From Eudromia elegans (taxonomy: Eukaryota; Chordata; Aves; Tinamiformes; Tinamidae): a stretch of 64,000 nucleotides of DNA. Shown here piece by piece: positions 38,599 to 49,760 of this stretch (its first letter is position 1; the number at the start of each line of letters is the position of its first letter). Made by a program: the position numbers and the translations under genes. Where the stretch lies: NCBI GenBank assembly GCA_003342815.1, contig PTEX01000094.1, positions 186,001 to 250,000 of the forward strand, in the 5' to 3' direction. The notes under the pieces were generated by a model. That model was not told the origin of the DNA. It saw nothing but the letters and a program-made list of their open reading frames with translations, and made no database searches.

Positions 38599-41267
38599 TT
38601 GAGGTGAAATGCAAACTAACAACTTAAGTTTAATGGAAAAGAGAAAATTTATTTGGGGAGTCTTTCTGGATAGAATTGTGACATTGATGGAAAAATTGCA
38701 TGCAGAGACAAGGATGTTATGGGAAGAAGAGATAAAAACCAAAGAAGTGGGGTGTGTATATGTGTGGTTTTTTTCTTCTGAATCAGGATTTTAAATGGAC
38801 CAGAGTGGAGACTAAATTTGGGCCAGGACTTCTGATCCTTGTAATTCATTGAATGATCATTAAAAGGCATGTCCAATAAAGTCAGGTACTTTAATCGGGA
38901 TTCAGTCACAAAAGGGAATTTTAAAAAACAAATGGTGTGAGTTTTGGGGGCAAAACACTAGAAGCTTTGCTGCTTGCTGTTGCTCCCTTTTTTTTTAATC
39001 ATTAATAAATGCTGTCAGTGAGTTAGATCTCTTCTAAATACATAGGGAATCCCTACTCCAAAGTATGCTCAGTTTCTGAGGACAGAAAGAGGTGAGGAGA
39101 AAGGGCAAAACAATAGGAATTTATGTACAAATCAATTTGATTTTTCTCTGGGCAATCTGGCCAACGGGAAGGCTCTGTAGAGGACTTTTGTGTGTTATGA
39201 TGTATTTCTGCAGATCTCATATGACTGTGCCTTTTTATTTCTCTGGATCGTAGCTGATTGGTGCAATCCCGGTTGCAGAAGGCAATAAATCCAACAGAAG
39301 CAATAGATATATTGGTATACGCTGCCAATTGGACCAGAGCGACAGCATGCTGCACATCTCTGTGTGTGTTGGTCATCCCAAGCATACTCATCATATAAAA
39401 CTGCTCCAAGTCCATCTCAGGCTTTTATCAGAATAGTAATGCTCTCCAGAAGTGAATGTAACTTTGTTGATGATGCATGTGTGCACCTGATGGGGTAAAC
39501 CAGTCCCAGATATAATATCCTTTGTGATGACTCTCACAGGAAACAATAAAAGTGATTTATTTGTATGTATGGGCAAACGTGCTTCCATTTCAGGACTTAA
39601 GGCTACATAAGGTTTTTGTAGCCCAGTTATAGAGAACAGTCAGAAATTGCCTTGGAGAGCAGGACTATTTGGAGTTAGTAGGAAAAGCAGTTTGGACAGG
39701 AGAATGTGGAACCTCATGCTTCAGGGGTCATAGTGATGAATGTCAGATACTAGACTGAGACTTCTCTTTTGGGGCAGATCCACCCATGTCTGTGTTTATA
39801 GGGTCTCTTTCATTATATTCTGAAGATGCTCAGGCTGAATCTGGATATAGGCTGATGTTTGCTGTAGCGTCACAGTGTCTATTCTCCTTATTAAATGCTT
39901 GCTAGATGCTATTGTTACAGAAATCAGAATGAGCTGGTGATTCACGTAAATTAGGAAGAAGAGAAATACCATTAAATAGAAATAATATAATCCATCCACT
40001 TATATACTGTGCACCTTTGGATAAAACATGACTGACCCTTTCTGGAGAATTAGACAGATTTCTTAGCTCTTTGTGAAAACTCCCTGATAAAAGGTCATGT
40101 GGAATGTGTATGTGATGGAGGTGCTGAAATTCATTGTGAAAGTGAGAAAGAAGAAAATTAAGCTGCTGGGGAGGAACCAGGGAAGGTTGGTACAGGTGAA
40201 TTTTTCTTTTCGTCTTTCCTGCAGAAACCTATAATCTATTTTGCTGATGAATCAGTTTGTCATCGTTTTCATAAAGTTAGACCCTGTTCTGTTTGTGTGA
40301 AAATATACTGCAGCCCCTACAAGCTTTGGTGGCCTTGTCCCATTCTTATCTCTGTCCAAGCAATGTCCAGATACCGTCCGTCTCTGTCCCATTCCACCCT
40401 CAGGCTCTCCCTTGCCTTTCCCAGTAGTGCACCCACTCCTTATGGCAACATCTCCAGACCTTCCGTGTGTCTCAGCGATACTGTCCTTGTAAAGCCAATT
40501 AGGGTCAACGAGGACTTCTACATCCTAAGCAGGGAATGTCCATCCATCCTTGACCCTTTCCTCTCTTTTCCAATCACATGAAGGTGGCCTTTGGCCATGT
40601 CAGCAGCACGAACTGTATTTTTGGGGCTGTGCTAATTTAGACCTCTGCTCTTGGAGCTTGATTCTCCTTTTTTTGAATGACAAAGCTGACAGGACAAATG
40701 TTAAACTGATGAATGGGCCTGCTGAGACTGCTCTGGTAGGGCTTTCTGTAAGGGCAGTGATGCCCCTGTCTCCACAATCAGATGTGTGACTCCCCAGGAG
40801 TTACGTCCCCAGCGCCAGGATGTCCCAAGACATGTTCTTCTGTTGGTTTGTGAGTTGTGCACATAAGTGGGGCACTCTAAGTAATGGTAGTGGTGGAATG
40901 GTTCCCCATCTGTGTAACTCAGTTGTGAAGAAAGCAGATTAGAGGAGATATATGCCAAGTGCATCTGCAGGTTCCTTTTTTGGTTGCTTTGCCCCATCTA
41001 TTGGTGAGAAACAGCTTTCTAACCATTTTTACCAGGCATATCCTAAAATGATTGCTTACCCACTGCCTTCTCCATTAAATCATGCCACAGAAATTCTTAT
41101 CTTGTTTTCTTCTTTGGGTACCTTTTTGCTTTAAAACACTAATACTGATCTATGAGTTGTAATACCATAAACAGAGGTGTGGTTTGTGACAGTAAGTAGT
41201 GACACAGATCTAGCTGACTTGCTGATTGCCATTTTGCATTTCTTGCTCAGGTTTAATTCCTTGCACT

Positions 41268-41303
41268 CTTTTTATTTTTTTTTTATTTTTTTTTTTTTCT
41301 TTC
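41268..41303. repeat. T-rich low-complexity tract
   Basis: T runs broken by single A or C bases in intron 12. Possibly the tail of an old minus-strand retroposed element, but no body is recognisable. Confidence -1.
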
Positions 41304-42363
41304 CACTCTTTTCACCAAAAATGAAAGAAATCATGATGTTAGAGAGAGGCAGAGTGGAATTTCGACTCAATAGTGTATTCATCCTTGTGCTGTTTGCTTA
41401 GGTCTTGATCCAAACAATACATGAGCATATTTCTGTAAGCAGAAAATAAATCCTATTCTGACTTTGCTGGAAGATGAAGGTAATAAACACCTCTGAATCT
41501 CAGACAACCTGTTAAGATCTGTCAAATATGGCAACATATTTGTTGTTGTTCTTTTGTGATCTACTACGCTCAAAGTATGCGATCTACTGGACACTCAAAA
41601 ATAAATACCTCTGAAAAAGTGCTGGCTATTAAGAGAATATTTTCCTAAGAGAAACAGTTGAATCCCTATTGTATGACTCAAAATTATATTAGGAAAAATT
41701 GGCACACCACAAGCAATATATGTTGCTGGGAGATGAGTAAGAAAATCTTAGGACGTTTCTGATTGAATTTATGCAGTGAGATGTGAATTTTTGAGGACCT
41801 TTTGCTTTCAACAAGATTAACAGTGCAAAAATTGTGGAGTATTTATTTACCCCACCTCGAGCTACTACATCATTTTTCATTAGATGAAGGCACCCTGATG
41901 GATTCACATTTCCCTTCAAATAAACAAACAGATAAAACCAAACCACAAGCCTATTCCATTCATTACTTCAGAGATCTTTTAGCAGAGGTAAATTGTTCAC
42001 AGAGAAACAACATTAATCAAGATGAAATTAGGCTGGATGCCACAAGAGGTTCCACCATCCAAGCTCTGGGTTGCATGCTACCACTGGTGGCCTTCCACTC
42101 CTTCATACTTTATTTTGGAGACAAGGATAGAGTTCACAGGGGTAGAAGTCAGTAGTGCATGCAGCTGCCTGCAGAAGCAGGCACTTCTGCTCTGCTTGCA
42201 AGCGTGGTTCCCTGGGAGTGTGGGCTGGTGTCTCTTTGGTTTTGGGCAGAATGATGAAATAAAGATCAATGCTGGTGCTTCTCAGAATGGGCTTCAGTGA
42301 GCAGGACCTGAGGCTTTCAGTGTCTTTAGGTCTGATAAACTGTTTTTGCTTCTTCCCTTGCAG

Positions 42364-42408
42364 GGCCCTCCAGGAACCCCTGGAATTGCTGGACCTCCTG
42401 GAACACCT
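42364..42408 (+). CDS. COL22A1: COL22A1 exon (window exon 13), 45 bp
   Basis: Encodes GPPGTPGIAGPPGTP, five proline-rich triplets, the counterpart of human GPPGPPGVPGPPGPG. Acceptor TTGCAG, donor GTAAGA. Confidence -1.
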
Positions 42409-42746
42409 GTAAGAAAACAGGCTTGTTTGTTTTATATGGAAGAGAGAAAAAGCATTGGGGGATACATTTAGATTGTGAATTTCAGTGAGAGCTGATCTGG
42501 GGCCTCAGGCAACATGTGTTTCCTCTTGTACTTTTTCACTAAAGCCCCAGCTGGCCTTAAGGGTCAGCTGCTCTTTGCTGAATGATATGTGCATCAGTGC
42601 CACATGGAGATGGATTGATATCTGCAGGACACCCCACACCTGCTGGGAAAGGGGGAATCACATTGGAATGGGCAGCAGGAGTCTCCAGCAAGACGTCTCT
42701 AACGGGCTGCTTTGCTGATGGTTCTCTGTTCTGGCTTCATTTTCAG
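42409..42746 (+). other. COL22A1: Intron 13 (338 bp)
   Basis: The shortest intron here. An open frame crosses its 3' part into the next exon by chance. No repeats. Confidence -1.
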
Positions 42747-42800
42747 GGCCTGCCAGGAGAGATTGGGGTTGCTGGCAAAACCGGACCTCCAGGACCAGCT
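42747..42800 (+). CDS. COL22A1: COL22A1 exon (window exon 14), 54 bp
   Basis: Encodes GLPGEIGVAGKTGPPGPA. Acceptor TTTCAG, donor GTAAGT. It corresponds to the human GLPGEIGFPGKPGPPGPT stretch, where GLPGEIG is identical. Confidence -1.
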
Positions 42801-43809
42801 GTAAGTTTTGAGGGGCCACCTCCATGTCCTGCAGTCTCTCTGTCCCTCACATACTTCACATATAGAATACAAGCCTGTGCTCCCTTTCCTGCAGCTTGTC
42901 TGCATGCAACATTTTGTTGCTGACCAACTCCTAGGCATTCCCTCTTCTGCATGCATTAGAATCCAGTGCCCTTCGTAAGGAATCATTTTAACATAGTTAT
43001 ATACTAGCACTGGACAAATGCATTTCCATTATCTCTACGTACTTTCTTTACATGCTGCTTTTCAAAAATCATTTTGCACCTGGCAAGATATTATTCTTTA
43101 CATACCTATAGTTTCTTGCATCAGCCTAGGAGCTGAAACAAAACTCTCAGATTTAGAAGAGCCTAGCAATTTCTGTTGGCTGTTAAAGTCAATAAAGATG
43201 AATTATAATATATCCTTAGTACTAGGGAAGGCTATCTGAGGCTTCTAATGTTCAGTGATTGACTGACGCTTGGAAAGGGGACAAAACTGTTTCTCACTGC
43301 TTTATATGCATTACAGGAAATCTTTTTAATTCTTACCTTGCCAAATGATACTGTCTCTAGGTATTCTAGGTATTGTATAACTTAATTTTAAGAGCCTGTG
43401 TATTGTATGATAAATTACTGGCTTTTTTAAAGGAGAAATAGGCTTTAAGATCTTTATAGAGAATAAAGACTTACAGTGAATGATAAATACAAACATACTC
43501 TTTACATTTATTTAAAAATTCACAGTACTTCTGTGTGGTTGTTTTTCTGTAACAACACTGACCTCCAGTGGTTATTTATCAAAACAGGGATACTGGAAAA
43601 GCAGATGAGTAGCTAGCTACGTGTTTTGTGTAGCTTGAATCACAATAGTAAAAAACTCAGAAAAAAATGCATGAGGTGGTGGTTCTGCTCTTAAACGTAG
43701 ACCAGTGGCACAAGGGATGACCTGAAATACCTTATGCTGAGCTTGCTATTAACAACTTAATGAAAAAACTGAGAATAGAAATTAGAACTCATAATTTTCT
43801 TTTATTTAG
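42801..43809 (+). other. COL22A1: Intron 14
   Basis: About 1.0 kb, AT-rich in its second half; nothing recognised. Confidence -1.
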
Positions 43810-43863
43810 GGGTTGCCTGGCAAAGATGGATTAAATGGTCTTCCTGGACTTCCGGGTCAAAAG
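43810..43863 (+). CDS. COL22A1: COL22A1 exon (window exon 15), 54 bp, GC donor
   Basis: Encodes GLPGKDGLNGLPGLPGQK, matching human GPPGKDGPNGPPGPPGTK. Acceptor ATTTAG. The exon end CAAAAG is followed by GCAAGT, not GT. The rest of the donor fits the consensus, as is usual for true GC-AG introns, and the frame and human exon length demand this boundary. Confidence -1.
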
Positions 43864-44902
43864 GCAAGTGACTCTACGTACTCTGGTATAAAGCTAGTTA
43901 CCTGGGCACCTTGTGCAGTGAGCTAGTGAGCACAAGTCAAAAGTGTGTTGGATACCCAGAGCTGAATCCTCCTCAGCTGGTTCCACATCTAGTGAAAACA
44001 GGCTTTGTTTTCTGGTGTGATTTTTGCTGGTGTGATTGACTTGTACTGAGTATTTTATGAAGATCGAGTTGGTTGTAAATTTGGCAAGGGTGAGAGAATC
44101 TATTCCAGTCTTCATACCGTGTTAGACTAATACAGCTGAGCATTTCAGAGAAGCTCATTCTATCACCCAAAAAAGCCAATGTCAATGATGGGTCTGTTGT
44201 CAGGACATTTGGACAAGACACAAATTGGAGAAAAAAAAAGAGAGGGGGAGAAGAAAAAGATAAGTGTGTCAGGCTTCAGAGCTATTATTTTCTTTTCTTA
44301 CTGAAGGACTGGAAAGAAGAGATTCCATCCATTAAAGTGTTCTGTGGATGCATTAGAAATGTGTCTCTTCTATTGTTCCCTATCTTTTATACCTGGCTGG
44401 AGAGCTTTTAAATGACAGATTTAGGAAGTGTTGTCTGGTTTGCTATGGGAGAAAGAGACCTAGGAGATTTAGAGGTAGGAGAGATCTTGGTTGAGTTGCC
44501 ATCACTCTCTAAATGAAATGTCAAGGAAAAGCACCATATGTTTGGTAGAAGACCCATTTCTATGTGGGGCAAATCAGGGTTTTGACAGCCCATAACCATT
44601 TGCTGCCTTGAATTGCATAAGACCAGTTATCTTCTTGCCTCTGATAGTTAGGCGCCTAACTATGTGGATATATTGCTGATTTATTTTGTGTTATTCTGTA
44701 ATTACTCCAGTAGGCTGATTGGTGCTAGAGATGTGTCTAGAAATATTACAAGACTGGAAAAATGATGCAGGGAACATACTGTCATACGGCTTCTTTTACT
44801 TTCTCAGGCTATTACTGGATATCTGAGTCAAAAGAATTCCTTGCTGTTGCCTGCAGATGTGCTGTACTATCAAAGTGTACTCATTTCTTGTATTCCTTGC
44901 AG
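43864..44902 (+). other. COL22A1: Intron 15, GC-AG type
   Basis: About 1.0 kb, beginning GCAAGTG and ending TTGCAG. No interspersed repeat or gene seen inside. Confidence -1.
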
Positions 44903-44956
44903 GGAGAACAGGGAGAAAAGGGTGAAGCAGGCTTTCCTGGAAAAGCTGGCCCCAAG
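44903..44956 (+). CDS. COL22A1: COL22A1 exon (window exon 16), 54 bp
   Basis: Encodes GEQGEKGEAGFPGKAGPK, matching human GEPGERGEDGLPGKPGLR. Acceptor TTGCAG, donor GTATGT. Highly charged first half. Confidence -1.
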
Positions 44957-45325
44957 GTATGTATTTTCATTTTATAGTTTGTTATTGTCAGCCAAGACCT
45001 GAATTTGATTTCCTTTTTACTGAAGTGAGCTGAGTAAGATTCCAGTAAATCTTGAGAGAAAAAAGGAAGAGAGGATGTGGGTTAACCTTTGCTTTTCACA
45101 GTTCATAGTGTTTCAAGAGGCTAAACCCTGCTTGATGCTTCTCTCAAGTCTGTCTGTGTAGAAAGATCTGACATGAATCTTACACCGCATACATGTGGTC
45201 TAGGATCCCAAGCTGTAGAGGGACCACTTTCAGTGGCTTAAGGAAAGGTGGGAGAACATGGGGAACACACTATGATAATGATGAAGCATTAATGCTGTGC
45301 AGCCTTAATGTTGTGCTCTTTCTAG
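44957..45325 (+). other. COL22A1: Intron 16 (369 bp)
   Basis: Short intron with no recognisable features beyond splice sites. Confidence -1.
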
Positions 45326-45361
45326 GGTGAACCAGGGAGCCGTGGCCAAACTGGTGAACAG
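45326..45361 (+). CDS. COL22A1: COL22A1 exon (window exon 17), 36 bp
   Basis: Encodes GEPGSRGQTGEQ, four triplets. Acceptor TTCTAG, donor GTGAGT. The recalled human counterpart GEIGEQGLAGRPGEK has five triplets, so this lineage differs by one whole Gly-X-Y unit. Confidence -1.
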
Positions 45362-46604
45362 GTGAGTATGAGTATATTTAGCAGCCAAGCCTATCTGCCA
45401 GGGCAATATAAAGTGACCACACACAATGTTTGTCTATAACAAAATAACAGAAAGTCATTTGCATCTGCAACTGAAGATGAAATGGGTGAATGGATGAGAT
45501 TCAGATTCGGGCAAAGTAATGTGAAAACTTGTGCAATAAAATAGGACATTCACCATTTGTATCACTAACTTAGAGGAAATAGGGGAAGAAGATGTCTACG
45601 AGAAGTCTAATAAAATAGCTTTTGTAGGTTGTAGTAGGCTATCTATGGCCATTAAACTTTAGGAATTGCTGATGGATTATTAATCCATCTTGTCTTTTTG
45701 GAATTCTAATCCTATCTTCCAAAACATTTGTCTCTTACTCTCTATAGCATGGTATTCTCCATGCATTTCATAAAAGTTCCATCACAGTTATAAATTAAAA
45801 TTTTGAACAGTGCCAGACCCGTATATATATCATATATCCTGGACTTTGAAAGGAAGCAGCTAGTAACAGCTGTATTTATGTAATTTTTTTCTTTCAGTCA
45901 GTTGTGAACCTTCCTCTAGAGATGTTTCTTCTCCATTGTATTTCTGCAGTTTGCTAATGATAATGTCATGTTAGCCTATATGAGATATCTTACTGATGTT
46001 GACACGTATCACACAAATACTTCTTTCTTATATGCTTAGTTATCCTGTCAAGGGAGGGAATAAGACGTGTTTGACATGATTAGTTCTTGACAAGTCCACA
46101 TTGGCTGATTCTATTCACCTTCCTATCCTTGAGCACTTACTAACTGATGAAAACTTAGTTTCTCTTTCCAGAGATGAAAATTAGACCACTGTTTTCTTTT
46201 ATCCTCTAAATCTTTCTTTTTTCCTCACTTTCATGTTATGTATGTCTTTGTCCTTATCTTGATCTGGGAAATCTCATTATCAACTGGGATCCTGTAGTGG
46301 CTCTTGTAAAGCATTGGTCTGGTGCCATCGTCTGCTTTCACTGTCTTTCAAGATCCACACACCCCTTATAGCCAGACACAAGATCTTATTTCATCACCTG
46401 ATTCCTCCTGCAGACTCCTTGTGCCTAAATCATGGTGATGTTTGTCTTTTCCCCTATTTCAAAGATAGTGTCTTTAAAGCAGAGGTCATCATCTCTTAGT
46501 TGGGTAGTCGTGCAGCTCTTAGTGGAACACTTTGTGAAATTGCATCCTGCAGTGACTGAAATCCTTTGTGCTATTTCACTGCAGATACAGATAGCAAAAG
46601 AATC

Positions 46605-46662
<58 letters not shown>

Positions 46663-46959
46663 AAAACAAACAAACAAAACACTTGGTTACTCCCAAATAA
46701 CAAACTCTGTAACTCTGTAAACCTGGAGCTAAATTTTGAGAATAGTTGCTATAACTAGAATAAACCATATTAGGCAGAAATTATTACTCCAAACATCAGA
46801 AGCTAGGAACTTTTTATTCTTTTTATTCTTAACTCTGCTTTTGGTCCATTATTGTTCCTTTTTATTCTTAATCATGTTTGAGAATGAAGAAGTTCAGTAA
46901 TAGAGGCGGTGCTTAATGTATATTCCTACATTTCATACACTGCTTTATCTCACTCTCAG
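45362..46959 (+). other. COL22A1: Intron 17
   Basis: About 1.6 kb with an uninterrupted 52-A run at 46609-46660. Otherwise nothing recognised. Confidence -1.
46609..46679. repeat. Poly(A) run of 52, then C/A-rich tail
   Basis: Fifty-two consecutive A (46609-46660) followed by CCAAAACAAACAAACAAAA. It could be the tail of a retroposed sequence or an expanded simple repeat. No known element body or target-site duplication was recognised beside it. Confidence -1.
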
Positions 46960-47022
46960 GGTGAAGCAGGTCTTCCTGGCCCCCAAGGTTCCCCTGGGCT
47001 GAGAGGACAGAAGGGAGATCAG
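46960..47022 (+). CDS. COL22A1: COL22A1 exon (window exon 18), 63 bp
   Basis: Twenty-one residues, seven perfect triplets, beginning GEAGLPGPQG and ending QKGDQ. Human has the same 63-bp length, starting GEAGLPGAPG and ending EKGDQ. Acceptor TCTCAG, donor GTGAGT. Confidence -1.
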
Positions 47023-48115
47023 GTGAGTGACTCTGAGCCACAATTTGGTTTAATTTGCATGTCTGGTGACAGGAGGACTTCTCTAGAACATGTCTAGATG
47101 ATGCTCTCTCATGGTGTGGTTGCTGTGATAAGAGCTCTCTGGCATTCTGCAAGCTCACCAACTCCTACTCCTGACATGGCACTGCCTAATGACGTTTCCC
47201 AATTGCAACAGAGGTGCTAGTGAGTAGTGTCTGCCTTAAACCTAAAAGGTTGTGACTGATGATGCATTTTTCACAAAGCCATAGAAGAGGTATATAAAAG
47301 CAGTCAAGGTGCATATTCTTTTAGGCATCCCTTTCCAAAGAGTCTGAATGTTAAGAATGTTAAAAAATGTTAAAAGCAACAACAAACCCAACCCAAATCA
47401 ACCAATCCCCTTGTCATTGAACCCTGGAGAAGATGTCAGACTGCTGGATCATTTTCTGACAGCCTAACTGTCCCTCAAGTCCTGCTATCTGCTGCTTTCC
47501 TCTAGCCAGCTCCAGACCACCAGAGGCATCTGCACGCTGGGAAGTAGTTGGATCAGGGACAGAAAATTGGGTCATCTGAGTGAGATCGGTTCCCACTTAG
47601 CTTGAGTGTTAGCAAGATCTTAAGTTAACCACAGAGTTACCATTGGACTTGCTATGTTATTTGTATTGAAGAACATAGAATATGTAGCATATTTTCTCTC
47701 TATATAAAATCTCATACATAGGTCAGCTAGTTGGTATATGAATACAGGACAAATGCATGTTGTGCATGCATTTTGAAGAGTACTCACATCATCAATAAGC
47801 ATTGAGGGCATCGGATTTCCTGAACAGTTTAAGTAGATAGTGGGCACCAGTGAGCAGATGATTCAGAAATCCTTTAACATAACCAAAACAGATAACATGA
47901 ATGTCCCCTTGGGCTCTAAGTCCCATTCTACTGCCTCTCTTTTTCAGAGGGAAGAAAATACTACTGCTACCTTTTTATTTAACACTGCATCTTGAGGACA
48001 GGTTAGATCATCTGAAAATGTAAAATATTCTAATGTCATTATAGCAGTGCAGTAGTGTGATTGGTTCCATTAAATTGAAGTGTACTTATTTCTGATTTCT
48101 TTTACCTGCTTCTAG
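47023..48115 (+). other. COL22A1: Intron 18
   Basis: About 1.1 kb; nothing recognised. Confidence -1.
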
Positions 48116-48169
48116 GGAGAAAAAGGAAAAGATGGCTTCCCTGGATTTAAAGGTGAAAGAGGAGAAAAG
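48116..48169 (+). CDS. COL22A1: COL22A1 exon (window exon 19), 54 bp
   Basis: Encodes GEKGKDGFPGFKGERGEK, matching human GEKGELGLPGLKGDRGEK. Acceptor TTCTAG, donor GTGAGT. It contains GFKGER, a GxxGER-shaped hexamer lacking the hydroxyproline of proven integrin sites. Confidence -1.
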
Positions 48170-49718
48170 GTGAGTCATGAAATAAAAATGTCACTCCTTA
48201 GACAAGAGAGGAAAAGAGACAACAAAGGGATGTGAGATAACAGCGACAACTGATAGAAGAGAATTTCTGAGGAGGGTTAGAAATATTTAGAAGTGTTAGC
48301 TGGGCCTTGCAGAGAAACAGCAAAAGAAGCCATCTGTGAAATAAGAGAAAATCATTTATTGAGTTATGCAAGGAGCAATGTTTAATGAGATTTAAGGGCA
48401 GTGTCTGTACAAATATTTATTTGTTTTAGAACTGGCTGATAGAAATGTGTCTGGAATTCTGAAGAAGATTTCTATGTCTGACTGTAATGTTACAGCACAA
48501 TAATTTGAAGAATGGTCTGGGTATCTGCCAGCAACAGAACCATTAATTTTGTTGGAACATAAGAGAAACAGACACCAAAATTTCCACCCAGCTCCAGTGA
48601 ATACGGAGTTAAGACATTGACCTTGCAGATTCTTATATCTGTATATTGAAAATTTTGCCTTGCATGTAGTGGCAATCCTGCAATCTTAGCCTTCAGGAAG
48701 CGGGCAGATGACTTTCCCTGCTGTCAGTATCAGAACCTTTCCTAGCTTGGATTTTTGTGGGAATCTAATTCTGGAGAGCTGTTCACCAAGATTGTGGCTA
48801 CTCATTAGGCAGGTTGGGATGCTAGGATGAGATCTAGCTAACTGTCTAGCTTGTATTCCACAAGCAAGGAATGAATACATCCTCCTGGTCAAGTAAAGCT
48901 GGCGATAAAGGGGACTATAACTGTGAATTTTCATTGGCCTTGGACAAGGCAGTTCTATCTTGTACCTTCTAGCTGTAGCCTGTTTGATGTGTGCTTAGTT
49001 TGATTTTTCATGTCAGATTAAGACTTTCTAACTTTTTTTGCCTTTTTATTCCATCCTGGGAAAGTGTTTCTTTTGCTCATATTCATACAATAGATGTGCC
49101 CTAGGTTAACCAGTTGCTTTCACTATCCATGGAGATAGTACTTCTTTTATGAATGGTCAAATGGCATTTCCAGTGAGGAATTCCCGTCTCCCATCTCTTG
49201 AAGGTTGTTAGCAGCTCTTGGCTTTGATGTGTCACAGGAATTAAATTGTCTATGGAGCACAACTCGTAGGAAGGTCACTGGCAGCCGAGGCACTCAGACT
49301 AAGGCACACAGACTCCCATGACATACTCCAGCAACAGCCCAATTTTTGTCTCAAAAATTGGGGAACTGGATTGAACAAAGCATATTTTTGATTTTTTTTT
49401 CTGTACACAGAAGTTTCACCAGAGTATGCTTTTCAATCAGACTTTTCATCAGCTTTAACTTAAAACGCAAATTAAGCTCTATGCCACAGGAGGTGGGTAA
49501 CACTGGAATTTCACTGACCTGTGAAGTGAAAAAGACAACAAAGCAAGCATTGTATGTGAAACAAAATGACAGCAGAAATTCTGCCCAGAAGAGATGGTAA
49601 AAGTCTATCCATCCGTCAGAAAAGGCATTTTGAGTATTTTTCATGTCGCTGAACTTACATAGTTGTTCGGTGTTACTTTTTGTAGCCTTGGTTTATATTA
49701 TCCTTCTTCTCTCCTTAG
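48170..49718 (+). other. COL22A1: Intron 19
   Basis: About 1.5 kb; no gene or repeat recognised. Confidence -1.
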
Positions 49719-49760
49719 GGTGACATGGGTTCCCCTGGACCACCGGGCTTACCTGGAACA
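49719..49760 (+). CDS. COL22A1: COL22A1 exon (window exon 20), 42 bp, ends a helical block
   Basis: Encodes GDMGSPGPPGLPGT, four triplets plus an incomplete GT, matching human GEAGPAGPPGLPGT (also 14 residues). Acceptor CCTTAG, donor GTAAGA. The incomplete last triplet leads into the non-collagenous next exon. Confidence -1.

Larger units (their letters stand above)
34435..42363 (+). other. COL22A1: Intron 12 (7.9 kb)
   Basis: Holds a (TTA)7 microsatellite (34528-34548), a minus-strand MIR-like SINE (38481-38598) and a T-rich tract (41268-41303). No coding segment fits the collagen frame, and no other gene was recognised. Confidence -1.

Noticed and set aside
46432-46758. Open frame containing a long lysine run
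   Set aside because: It is produced by the 52-A run; no gene-like context.
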